From Artemisia argyi (lineage: Eukaryota > Streptophyta > Magnoliopsida > Asterales > Asteraceae): a DNA stretch of 64,000 nt. Below, one piece after another: positions 11,181 to 22,366 of this stretch; positions within the stretch are counted from its first letter, which is position 1; every line of letters begins with the position of its first letter. The notes below the pieces were generated by a model. The model made no database searches and was not told the DNA's origin. It worked only from the letters and a program-made list of their open reading frames with translations. Position numbers and translations under genes: made by a program. The DNA lies in the NCBI GenBank assembly GCA_030686995.1, contig CM060707.1, positions 84,058,472 to 84,122,471 of the forward strand, written 5' to 3'.

Positions 11181-13559
11181 CTTGGTTATAGAGAATTAGG
11201 TGGTTGAACCTAGACTATAACTTAGGAGTCCTTCATATAGTTGCATTTAGGATCTATGTGTAAGTATAGTATTTTATATGTCTATTTTTCTATATTTATG
11301 AGATGTTTTATTGAGTTTCGGACGTCTATTTTATCCTTTATACATAGTATTGTATATATCGACTTTATTATATCGTCTTCCGCGCGTAAGATGCTTCGTT
11401 GGACTACCGTTGTCGCTATCGGATGTGAGAGAAGTGTTAGGATGAAGAGGACTAACCGCAGAATCCGAGTTCCCGATAGCACGTATCAATGTTCGGACAA
11501 GGAGAGGACGTTTATGGGAAACGTTGGTGGAGAAGAAGTGGAGAGGTTTGGAACCACGATGACTTCTAGAGATCGAGCCATTACCAAATACCCTTGGTAG
11601 TGTCCTCACTTCACATAGGAAGGAGAGGTGGTTTAGTCTAAAACTCGTGATTTATTTGCACATGTGGATCATGTGGAATTGGAAGAAAAGAAATAGAGAT
11701 GGTTTTGCATGTTGTCGACTACCTTAACATGTAGGAAACATGAATGGTGGTTGAGTAAAGATGAAAGGGAGTTAGGATGGAATGGTGTAGATTCGGATCT
11801 ATAGTCCATAGCGAATAGTAAGTTGAATTGATCTGAGTGGGACATAAGTGCGAGAGTGGAGTTGAGCCATTATGCGACGTCTTTTGTTTTGTGTTATGTT
11901 TTGGAATTTGTATATTTTCTTTTGCCGTCTGGAGCCATGTTGGAGTGTGACTACTCTTGGTTATTGGATCGACCTTATCTAAGTGATTTTGATTATAGAG
12001 TTTATGTGATCGATGGAATTGTTCCATGTGAGATGATTGTTTGCGACGTCTTTTTTTTTTTTTTTTTTTTTTTTTTTGCGTAATTGTTTGCATGATGTGT
12101 TGTCATAGGAGGGAGTACACTTATGAAAGGGGGCATAGATAATTATGATGACCAACATAATTACACATGCGCCACAACACAAGTGGACTTTCAAGTATGA
12201 TGGTATGAATTGCATGGTGTATTAGGTGCTATGTGGTATATGTGCGTTATCATTGAGATGTGTGGTTTTGGAAGTAAGTATGCGTGTGGAATAGGCTTAT
12301 AACTATGGTCGCGAACATAATTATAAGGGTATCACACACGTCGACTTGTGACCATTATTGCATTGATTGATGTTAGTTGTTATATGTTGTGGTAGATGGT
12401 ATGTGATATCATGTTGGTGATGGTTGTATGGTTAGAGAAGAATTCTCTTAACCATTAGGGCAGTCATTATATGTTGGGGTGTGTAGGTGGTAAGATTCCA
12501 TCCTACCTATCATATGTTGATACCTCAATTATCGGTGGATACTTATATTGTGGTATTTAAGTTGATTCGTTTGCTAGACGCTCCGTTTGTATACCTAATT
12601 CTTTGGTTGGCATTCCTATTCGTACCATGATGGTACAGATGCCATATTCTTTCTATTTCGCGTCGTGATAGGTGTTGGGTAATCGAATTCATTTTTGTTG
12701 GATACTGGTTCGTTTCTTTGGTTATTCCATACATTCATTCCTCGGATGAATGTTATAGTATTCTTCAAGTATTGTTGGTTCGTGACGATTTGGTGTGGAT
12801 ATTTAATCCCTCATTTACACACACCAATTGAATTTCGTGACATGTTTTGTGACCTGTTAGTAACGGTGTTTTTCTATGATTTTGGTTTGATCGTTGTACG
12901 AATGAGTCTGTAAGTTCATCGTTTGGTTTGCAATGTATTTGTGTGAGTGTTCACTGGTATGAGTTCGTTTGAGGATTATTTTGATTATGGAATTCTTCAA
13001 TGTCTTTCGTGTTCGGTTAAGAGGTTGTGTTAGAGTCTTTATGGCATTTTACAAATTCCTTTTGGGTATTTCAAGATCATTTGTTGGAAACTATTATTTT
13101 TATGGTGAAAATGAGGTGTAAAAAAAATGGTTACGTTGATGTCTTACATAAAATGGTTTATATATTTAAAAAAAAAAAAGGTATAAGTTTAAGATATGTC
13201 TTGTGAAAAAAAAAACGGTGTTCATTTGTTTGGGAAGGTCGAGTACGGGAATAAGAACTATCTATGGTTCTCATTTACTAAACTTGTTATGTATTTGGTT
13301 CATTGAGTGTTTCTTTCGTTGAAATATGCTTGTGGATGTTGTATGGGTACGTGTATTTTATATTTTCTTTGTATGGGTTTTCATGAACATTTTATCTGTG
13401 TCTACTTTTATTGGGGGGAAAATTTCTCATTGTGTTTTTCTAGTTTTGATTTTGATGTTCGTTACTTCGTTAGTCGGTAATTCGTACCCCTTTTGAGTTC
13501 GTTAATATACGTTTTAGTTCGACCGGTTTCATGGTTTGCGTCGTTTACTTAGGATAGAT
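11181..13559 (+). pseudogene. Degenerate gag to reverse-transcriptase region of the chromovirus
   Basis: By position this is where gag, protease and reverse transcriptase should lie, but no frame longer than about 120 codons remains and I could not recognise the catalytic motifs. The open frames at 11241-11609 and 11719-12093 are on conflicting strands; the latter reads through a T27 tract (12051-12077) as poly-lysine and is not a gene. Short A-runs near 13165 and 13206 and frequent stops show long decay. The internal region is also shorter than usual for this group, so parts may be deleted. Confidence 0.45.
12051..12077 (+). repeat. T27 homopolymer in the chromovirus interior
   Basis: A run of 27 T within degenerate pol/gag sequence, possibly the scar of a small retroposed insertion on the minus strand; no duplication was identified. 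Confidence 0.8.
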
Positions 13560-15610
13560 TGTCGTTTTGATTATTAATTTGTTCGTTGAAGAAGAAGAGG
13601 GTGTTTGCCAAGTTGTTCAAGTGAGAGATGTAGCTTTAAGATGTACGTTCTTCAGGAAGGTGGTCAACGATAGCGAGTGTTTGTGGACATTAGTAAGATA
13701 AAAGTGGCGAAGAGTGGAAAGTACCTAAGATACCATCTAAGAGACGATTGTCCTCAAGATTGGCATGTACTATTGACGAATCATTTATATCTTTCTATAG
13801 ATTTCGTAGGCATCGCGTAGGTGGAAGATCCAGAAGAGGAACTGTGTGATACATGATTTAAAGTTGGATAGTAGAACTTGGAGATGATATTTGTATGGAG
13901 CAGAAAGCGTTATCTACACAAATCATAAGAATTTTTAGCATATATTTGACAAGAGGCTAATATATGTAGAAGAGAAGTTGGCTATGGAATTTCTCAGTGA
14001 CTACGATTGTCTGATTTGCCACCGTCAAGGAAGGGCGGACATCGTGGTAAGAGCGCTGAGCGGGAGTGAACGAGTGAAACTTAGATGTTTGTGAGCAATG
14101 ATTATGATAATTCAGTTCGGAGTTAAGAGGATGATGTTGACAGCCTAGAGAGAGAGGTTCAAGGATGATAACATGTAAGAAGAATGATTACTTGGTTTAG
14201 ACCAGTAAATGGAAAAGAATGAAGATGGACAATTGTACTTTGCGGACCCGCTAATGATTTCATGGAGAGGAAGCTTAAGGACATCGATCATGCAAGGTAT
14301 AAGATACATCCGAGAATGGATAAGACGTATTATTACGTTAGCAAGAAATGTATTGAGAAGTTGGTAAAGAACCATAGGGTGTCGCGTTGATCATCAAGAA
14401 ACATGATTAAATACTTACTTCGCAATAGTGGTAAACGTGTTATAGAGTCTTGAGAACGCGTATGTAGATGAGTACGACTTTACATTCTCTAATGAGTGAA
14501 TTAAGTGAGCGTACAAATCAGGCGTTGGATAGTGAGCTGAGAGTATAGGTTTGTTTGGTTTTGGAGGAAGCCGGGGTATACCTTTAGCCTTATCTGAGTT
14601 CTCCTACAACGATACTTATCATTCTAGCATTAAGAGTGTGTTGTTTGAAGTATTGTATGGAAGGAAATGTATATCTCATGTTCAATGGGCAAAGGTTGGA
14701 ACAAGCCAACTAATTGGTCCTGAACTAGAACGAATAAGGTTTTTGGACTAAGGAAATACTTAAGGCAGCGAGAGATCAACAAAAGAGTTTTGCGGATTAT
14801 TGCCGTAAGCCGTTAGAGTTTGGTGTTAGTGATATTGTGAGGTTAAAACTATCTCTTTGGAAGGGTGTTGTGCGTTTCGGTAAGAAAGGCAAGCTAGCAC
14901 CAAGATACGTAGGACCATTTGAGATTTACAGAAAGGATTGGATTTGAGACATATCGGTTGAATTTGCCTGAGGAGTTAAGTAGAGTGCATGATACGTTTC
15001 ACGTATCTAATGGAAAGAAGTGGTTGGCGGATGCTAGTCTGCATGTGCCATTAGATGAATGTAAGGTTGACAAACTCTTCGTTTTGTCGAGAAACCTGTT
15101 GAGAATATGGATCGAGATGTTAAGGGATTCGAGGCGTGGTCCTGAGTTTTACTTGGGAACGCGAGGATCATATGAGATATAAGTACCAAAATTTGTTTGC
15201 TGATGTGGATGGAGAGCAGATCGTTTGTAGTTGGATTTAGATTGTGGAAGTTAGATGCAGTGTGTTCGCAAATGTTTTAATTAATGTTTGTTTTATGGGT
15301 ATCTATCATTTGTGAGTGCGTCTTGCGGTTACCATTTGGATTTCCATTTGGTTCGCGGGTATCGTACCTACCTGTGAGAAGTCGTTTGGATCATTGCTAT
15401 TATTTGTCAGAGAGTGTATCTATTTACGTGTATCTTTGGAGTGACGGAATGTTTTCTATCGTGTGAATTCGGGTATTTAGTCGGTCACATTTTTGTGGTT
15501 CTTTCTCTATGATATAATGGAGTGGAATTTTTCCGCTTAAATATCCATAAATTTTCTTTTGCTGTTGTGAGTGGTGACTAGAGTAGCTGAAATCTCGGGA
15601 CGCGATTTCC
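13560..15610 (+). pseudogene. Broken RNase H, integrase and chromodomain of the chromovirus
   Basis: Several pieces in different frames match Ty3 pol. At about 13878-14070 a segment reads like the end of RNase H (YLYGAESVIYTNHKN, then LSDYDC). At about 14260-14380 a segment with an H..H pair (DHARYKIHP) resembles the integrase zinc finger. At 14580-14751 is the end of the integrase core (SEFSYNDTYHSSIK, YGRKC, GPELE). At 14780-14940 and 14919-15182 are the integrase C-terminus and chromodomain (ELSRVHDTFHVSN, then SRRGPEFYLG). Stops and frameshifts separate all of them, so no functional protein can be made. The order and motifs are those of Tekay-like elements. Confidence 0.75.
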
Positions 15611-15625
15611 CAAAGTGGGGGATGA
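15611..15625 (+). other. Polypurine tract of the chromovirus
   Basis: CAAAGTGGGGGATGA lies immediately before the TGTAACAACC start of the 3' LTR. Confidence 0.75.
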
Positions 15626-18423
15626 TGTAACAACCGTGGTTTTGGCAGCTCAGTTTGACTGATAGTCTTAACTCGGTTGACGTTTGTTTGGTGTATCTTA
15701 GGTGTTTGAAGTAATATAGGTGAGTTTTAGCACTAAATCCCTTTGCGTAAATGGTTTTATTGTGATTTGGAAAGTTTGAAATTTGGGAAAGTTCATTTTG
15801 ATCACCTTTGTGGGGTAGAAATGACTTGCGTAGTTTTGGTGTTTTTGTGTTTTTGCGTAACGAGTCTTCGTTCAAGTATTTGAGCGTTAGCAAGTTACGA
15901 GGAGTTCGATTTTATGTGTTATTCTTATAAAAGAGTGTGAAAATCTATTTTTGGAAACATAGTTTTGAAAATAATAATTTTTCGGGTTGTCGTAAAAACT
16001 GAGGTTTATCGCGTAAGGTGCTAGGATTGGTTACGGGTATTTATAAAATGTGAAAATTATGAGGTTTTGAGTGTAATAATTAATTTAATAAAAAAATAAA
16101 AATATATATATGTATGTGGATAAAATTCGGCCAAGAGGATTTTTAGGGGAAAAAGGAAACCAAATTTTAGCCCAATTACAATTCTAACTTAAGGTAATTA
16201 TCCACAAATAATATAAATACAAAACCAAGACTCCCAAACCCTATTTCCTGCAATTTTGGGTCGATCACAAGGAGAATCAAGGAGAGAAAATTAGGTTTTT
16301 TTATAGTTTTGAAGCTAAAATCAAGAATCAAGGTAAAATCTTTAAATCCTATGTTCAATTGTTTGATTAAGGGTTAATACACAAAAAAGTTACTAAACTT
16401 TACAAAAAAGTTCGCCTAAGTTACTGAACTTTCATTTTGTTCACTTAGGTTACTGAACTTTCGGGAAAGATACACTCGAAAAATCAGCCTTAGTCCGAGT
16501 AACCTGGACATATATTTTTTGATAAGTTTAGTAACCTGATTGAACAAAGTTTCAAAGGTTATAGTAACCTGATTGAACAAAGTTTCAAAGTTTAGTAACC
16601 TGATTGAACAAAGTTTCAAAGTTCAGTAACCTAAGTGAACAAAATGAAAGTTCAGTAACTTAGGCGAACTTTTTTGTAAAGTTTAGTAACTTTTTTGTGT
16701 ATTAACCCTTTGATTAATTAACATAATTCATGTAATAACTATATGATGGATTAGGGTTTGTGTTAACTTCTGTAAAGTAATGTTATTAAACATGTTGGGA
16801 TCAATAATTAGTAATAGTATGATGTTTGGTTAGGAGGATTAAGCGTAAAATATGTTAGTTATTGAGTTAGGGTTTGGACAGAAAAGTAGTGCTATAAAGA
16901 TGTGAGTGTAATTAACAGATGGTGAGGAGTTAAGTCACGAATTTTTGGTTTAAATTGAAGTTTAATGAAAGAGCTTTTCAAAAGTCCAGCCACAATTGAT
17001 TTCAAGGTCGGGAAGTTGGTCTTTTGATTTTTCTTTGTTAAGGTGTCAAAGCTGTCAAACCGGGACAGATTTTAGGTAAAAGTTTGATAGTGTTTTGTGG
17101 TTGTAAAAGTGGGATTTTGACTAGGCCTTCTGGAATAGTTAAGTATTAGGTTATATTTGACTACCACGAAAAGGATTCGCGATAAAACTTGTGAAAGTAT
17201 TTTATGTTAATTGAAACTTTTTGGTGTGCGTTCAGATCCGAATTTGAGTAGTTGACAAGTTTGATTTTCTTTTGAGTACTTGTGTGTGTTATTCGTCCAT
17301 GGCCTTCTGGGATTAGCTTGTATGCTTATGAGAGACCATGGTAAATTTTTGGTGTGAGTTGTTGAGCTTTAATTGTCATGATTTCATGTGGGCGAATGTA
17401 CCCAAAAATTCTGCGTTTTCTGATTTTTAAAGTGCAAGGGATTTAGTTAGTGTTAGGTTATGGTAATGGTTAGTTTGGTATCTAGGAGATCCATGGTGGG
17501 TCATATGAGTCTTAGACATCCATCATATGAGTATTACATGGGGTGTAGCTTTTAGCTTGACCTTGTGTAACGTGGACTTATTTGTGTTGTTTAGATTTGT
17601 GCTTTGTGTTGTGGAAGCTGCAAGGTTTGAGGTGAATTCATAGTCCCATATTTTTACCGTGTTTTAAACATGGGATGGGAATGATGCTTTTCTTAAATGA
17701 TTTGAATTACTGTGATTATGTGTATGTGTGTTAAAGAGCTCGGACTTTTAATGTTATCGTATTTATGCTATATGTGAACAGTAATGATATGATGTGTGAT
17801 TCTGTGTGGTCCAATTAGGAGGGTGCTTACCCTGTTGCTCGTGCATATGACCTAATTGGAGTGTAGCAGCCCTACTCACTTTTATTCTGTGTGGTCCGAT
17901 CGGAGGGTATTAATTTAACCATTTTTTTGGAGCGGGGGTCACGTTCCGGCCCGATATGTTGTGAATTTGGATCGGTGGGCACGTTCCGCCCGATGGTTGC
18001 CTTATGTGTGATGTTGCCTTGTGAATGCATGTAGCTTATATGATAACAGTAATTATTTGTCCAGCTATATTTTATAATCACAGTGATTTTGGTTGCCTAG
18101 CGTGTATGAGTCTTAAACCTATGAATCTCACCAACGTAATATTGACATTTTAAGCATCATTTTCAGGTGAGCTTTCTAAGGATAAGATAGAAGGATGTGA
18201 TTAGACGAGACCTTAGTTGGATTGGAAGTGGTTTATCATCTATGCTGGGATTTTTGGATTGGAAGTGGTTTATAATCACAGTGATTTTGGGGTATTGTTA
18301 CGACACTTCGTGTCTGTACTTGCTCTATTTTTTGCATGTAGTTATTCTCTATATAGACACCATGTGTTGTGATGATACCCATGAAGTTATACCCGCGTGT
18401 TTTCGCCGTGGCGGGGTGTGACA
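15626..18423 (+). repeat. 3' LTR of the chromovirus, carrying a MITE
   Basis: 2798 bp; after subtracting the inserted MITE and its duplicated 9 bp (347 bp) it is 2451 bp, nearly the size of the 5' LTR. It ends GGGGTGTGACA at 18423 followed by the target duplication GTTTG. Near 18260-18290 a short segment duplicates sequence from about 18065, a local rearrangement absent from the 5' LTR. Confidence 0.88.
16371..16708. mobile_element. MITE, Mutator-like, 338 bp
   Basis: The ends are long inverted repeats, GGGTTAATACACAAAAAAGT at the left and its complement at the right, extending further inward with few mismatches. It is flanked by a 9-bp direct repeat TTTGATTAA (16362-16370 and 16709-16717), the length expected for Mutator-type transposition. 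The 5' LTR of the host element lacks it and shows the empty site near 9447. Inside, a unit of about 28 bp containing GTAACCTGATTGAACAAAGT is repeated in tandem around 16535-16620. No transposase is encoded. Confidence 0.88.
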
Positions 18424-18428
18424 GTTTG

Positions 18429-19290
18429 ACACCTGGTCTTCCGAACCAGCTTGCGAATATATCAATAATAATTCATGAAACACAAAACAAATAGGCTTCT
18501 AAGTAAAAGCTTTCTAAGAGACAGGAAAGTTGATTTAAATTTCTCAGTTCAGGATATGAAAAATAAAAGTTGCTGATATCTGCAGATTATGCACCGTATC
18601 CTATAAATTGGATACGACGTATCTTAATACGTTAAAATTTAATCAAACTTTTATTTAGAAAATCGATACGCCGTATCAATAAATTACATACGCCATATAT
18701 TTAAAATTATCAAAAATCAATTATATTTATAAAAATAAAATAAAATAAATGCGCTGTATAAGAAAAAACTAATACGTCGTATCTTCGTTACGTTTCAAAA
18801 TACAAGATTCTTTATATCAATGCCCCATATCGATTAAAATCAATACACCGCTTCTCATGAATTTAATAAATTCGAAAACTGATATACCGTATCTGAGAAA
18901 CAAATGTGTCGTATGGTGTTTAAGGTTTTAAAAATTCCTGATTAAAAAAAATACATCGTATCTAGGGGATAGATGTGCCGTATTCGAATTATTAAATGCA
19001 CTATATGAAAAATTAAAAATACAATGCGTCTTATCTGTAAAAAAGATGGGCCATATCGTTTGTATCAGCAGAATACAACAGACAGTAATTAATGCAGAAA
19101 ACAAAGAAAACAAAAAAAATACAAAAATTACAGAAAATAAACAAACAAGAAAACAATAAATATGCATAATAGTACAATGAGTGCAATTACACTAATACAC
19201 AACAAAGTTAGCAGTTAAAATCTAAAAATCCTAAAACTGAAAAAGAAAACCTAATTAAAATACTAACAGATAAATAGATATTAACAATTC
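18429..19290 (-). other. Non-coding internal region of element A (5' half), palindrome-rich
   Basis: This continues element A beyond the nested insertion. I see no gene. Between about 18580 and 19070 it holds at least a dozen perfect or degraded copies of the 13-bp palindrome GATRCGNCGYATC, including a perfect one at 18665-18677. The open frame at 18928-19167 spans A-rich sequence and is not credible as a protein. Confidence 0.55.
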
Positions 19291-19310
19291 ACTCCCCGAC
19301 AACGGCGCCA
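19291..19310 (-). other. Primer-binding site, tRNA-Asp type
   Basis: On the minus strand the sequence TGGCGCCGTTGTCGGGGAGT follows the LTR end after a short AAGTTTT spacer. TGGCGCCGTTG[CT]CGGGGA is the usual primer site of plant Tat/Athila elements, complementary to the 3' end of tRNA-Asp as I remember it. Confidence 0.75.
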
Positions 19311-19316
19311 AAAACT

Positions 19317-20709
19317 TGATGTGTGTAGTGTCACGTTGTAGTATAGGGGTGTTTATGCCTTATCAAGTTCTAGATTTATATTCAGCCGACTTATCCTATA
19401 ACACACACTAACGAGCAGTGTACCCGATCAATATGTAGATAATGGTAAGCAAAGTGTCGATCACTAAGAGTGGAACGTAATATCTAGTTAGTCTTATCAG
19501 TATTTTAATTCCTAAGTTAGTTTTACAACCTAATCTAACACAAACGAGAGTTTAGTCTAAGAGACTATCATGATTTGCTTTGATTAATAAAAACTATAAA
19601 CTAATGAAAAACTATAAAACTAATGAGATAGAATTACAACGAGTGGCGAATAAGTACATAGATAGATAATAGACACAGATATAAGGCCTGACTAATGATT
19701 AAGTAGCTTGTCACTTGTTTTATTGCTAGTTTTATATGATGAGTATCGTAATCTTATCTATCTCATTGGTTCTTAAGTATAGGCGAGTAAACCTTTAATG
19801 ATGAATTATATGTAAGAATTAATTTACTAACTTATTAGGCTAATAAAGTTAATCGTGGGACGAGGTATGGCAGCCCCAAGCAAGCCACTGATAGACAAAG
19901 AGGTTATCAATGCACATATAAAAAGAACCAAAAAAACATCATATTGAATCGACGGGAAAGCAATTTTAAGGGGAGCAATATGGTGGTCACAAGCCCATCA
20001 ATTCTGATAGATTAAAGTTTACTATTACAATAAAACAAAACTACTTAATTGAATTAAAACACAAGCAGGACCTTCTTACTACTCTAAATTGTTTTGGTAC
20101 ATGAGATTCGGTTGTATCTTGGGGTATTATAGTTTCTATTCGAGGGCATGATGTAGCACATCAACTAAGTGGATGAGGCATATCTAGATAACTTCGCGTG
20201 AGGTCCAAGATTAATACATTCTAGAATATTTGTACACCGTCTTCAGATGCGGCGTATCTTGAATCTTTATTCGGCGCATGTCCTTCAGTATCTTGGATTG
20301 TCTTTGGTGAAGTCTGGATAGTGATACGCCATATGTCAGAAGTGTAATGCGGCGTATCTGGAGTAGAACAAGTTGGATCTTCTTCATTGACCAGAGTTTC
20401 ATATGTGGCACATGATATAATCAGATGCGGCGCATTCTTCAAAGTCAGGAAATGGTCTTCGAATTCATCTAAGTATGATGATACGGCGTATCTGTCTAGA
20501 ATGATACGGCGCATCTTCTTGAGTTCAGTAGACTTTTTCCATCTTGATCATTTTGCTCTATATTTCATCTAAAATCGATAAGTTTCACCAATTGCTTATT
20601 TTTACCTAAGAATTACTAAAGAAAATGATTAAGTATCAATTCTCATAGATAATGTAATAAAACAAGTCAAATAAATAGGATAAATATATAATGTACTTAT
20701 TTGATGTCA
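19317..20709 (-). repeat. 5' LTR of element A
   Basis: On the minus strand it starts TGACATCAAATAAG and ends ..ACACATCA next to the primer-binding site. It carries palindromes GATACGGCGTATC (20480-20492) and GATACGGCGCATC (20503-20515). Its homologues are at 5365-6401, 23947-24929, 34595-35690 and 60902-61651, so it belongs to a family with at least four LTR copies besides itself in this window. Confidence 0.72.
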
Positions 20710-21836
20710 TCATCATCAGCAACCTCGTACTAGTATAAATATGATTTATGTGAGAGTAAAAAGGTTGACAAGTGTGTGTGTGAAAATCTTAGCTTCCACA
20801 AACCTTTCTACTCCTCCAAGACAACTAAGTCCCTGAGAACAGTCTCGGTTAGTTAGAATAGTTGCAGTTAAGCTTAGCTTAAGTTTAGAGAGCAGATTAT
20901 CATACCTGTCAATTCAATCCCGAGAGGTATTCCGCAAACACTTGGGTATAGATTATTTGATTAATTTCTAATAAGAGTTTAAACGTTGATATACCCTTAT
21001 CCATTTACTTTCATGTTTGTTTCTTATATTTATCAAAGAACATCATTATTTACCTGATTAATCTAAACTTTTTAGTTAATATTAATTGTGAAAAAGGGAC
21101 CAACAAGGAGGTTAAGAAAACTAGATATTTTGCAAACTTCCTAAGTAAGTTAATACACATGTACTCATCTAAGCTCATCAAAGCTTATCACAAGCCAACA
21201 AGGCTTGTGACTTGCCATAAAATTTCATTCAAGGTCTATGTTGGATGACTAGATATGAGTTTTGATAATATCTTGCTTTTACGGAGTGAGTTTTGTCCTA
21301 GTAATTGCTATCGTTAAGTATTTAAATCGCGAAACTTAAAACCAGGTATCTTAAAAATATAAAACTTCTAAGAAATGTTAAAACTTATCATTATACTCTA
21401 TCAAAGTATATTAGATGAGTGATAAGTTTAACGGAGTGCGTGAACGCTGTTAAAACTGAAAAGCGTAGGTTTAAAGCCGTAAAACGCACAATCAGAAAAA
21501 TGTAAAATTCCTAAATACTTGAAAATGTCGTAAGATGTGTAAACCATATATTTCTCTTGTTTGTAATGTTGTATGGACATATCGGGATGTTTGAATGACG
21601 TTGAAACCTAAACGTAATTCTCATACATGGTTTTGTGAAACCAGTTCTAGATAGCTTCAGCGTACATTGTTAGGATGACCAGTCGAGTATCAACTATCTT
21701 GTCATGATAAATGAAAAAAAATTACGGGATGAATAGTAAAAGTGAATAATAAAAATTCGAGAATGAGTAGTAACCTGAAAATACGAAATGTTACACAACC
21801 CTAGCTTCACATGGCGAGTACAATATAATGACAAGG
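20710..21836 (-). repeat. LTR fragment related to the solo LTRs at 36.9-43.5 kb, with unassigned flank
   Basis: The upper end (21795) reads TGTAACATTTCG on the minus strand, an LTR start. From about 21200 to 21560 it matches the left solo LTR near 38040-38350 in reverse, including the stretch around 'cattaccgggacaaaactta'-like and TATCTAGTCATCC-like sequence. It is old and its lower boundary (about 21100) is uncertain. For 20710-21100 I recognise nothing, apart from a TATAAATA-like box at about 20737. Confidence 0.4.
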
Positions 21837-22303
21837 TGTGACAACTGGTGATTTTCCGAACTTATTTTCATAATAAATTCTATTTATCATTACTTATGTT
21901 TCATTGTTGAACTTTTCTGAAGTCACTTGACTTGAAAACTAGAGATTTTCTCACAAAACGTGAATATCATACCGAACGGGTACCAGCACAACCGTAAACC
22001 TAATAAACGTTTAATGTGGTTTCTATAATATTTAGTAGTTACTACCCGTGTAACTACTCGTTTTTTGTGGAAAAATTATTTTAAACTCAACGGTGCATAT
22101 TTCGAGTCGTCAATCGATTGTTATCAAGCCTAAACTTGTCCCAAACCATATTATTACAAAAAAAATAAAATAATGGTCCCTATGGTAATATTACACCGCC
22201 CACCCCTAAACAAATACACACTTGCTAAATTTTTTAAAAACTTTTCATGTAATAGAATAGTTTTAGGGGTTTCCATTTCATTTCACACTCACACAACCCC
22301 TAG

Positions 22304-22366
<63 letters not shown>

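Larger units (their letters stand above)
8707..18423 (+). mobile_element. Complete Ty3 chromovirus (Tekay-like), degenerate pol
   Basis: Both LTRs start TGTAACAACC and end GGGGTGTGACA. The element is bracketed by a perfect 5-bp duplication GTTTG (8702-8706 and 18424-18428) and has a tRNA-Met type primer-binding site after the 5' LTR and a purine tract before the 3' LTR. The internal 4.5 kb carries recognisable but broken RNase H, integrase and chromodomain sequence in that order, which is the Ty3 arrangement. A C-terminal chromodomain-like segment points to the Tekay/Del group. It lies inside element A, so it inserted later. Comparing the first 150 bp or so of the two LTRs by eye gives about nine substitutions, nearly all transitions. 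Confidence 0.88.
5365..20709 (-). mobile_element. Tat/Athila-like element A, non-autonomous, minus strand
   Basis: On the minus strand the order is 5' LTR (19317-20709), primer-binding site (19291-19310), internal region, polypurine tract (6402-6419), truncated 3' LTR (5365-6401). Leaving out the nested chromovirus at 8707-18423, the internal region is only about 3.2 kb and has no gag, protease, reverse transcriptase or integrase that I can recognise. It therefore looks like a large retrotransposon derivative that depends on proteins from elsewhere. Its internal sequence matches parts of element B: 8340-8470 aligns with 28910-29045, and 6402-7260 with 33765-34590, in reverse orientation. The 3' LTR lacks the last roughly 450 bp at its low-coordinate end, so no outer target-site duplication can be tested. 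Confidence 0.7.

Noticed and set aside
11719..12093. 124-codon minus-strand frame with a lysine run
   Set aside because: The lysines come from a T27 homopolymer inside a dead chromovirus; opposing frames overlap and there is no family resemblance.
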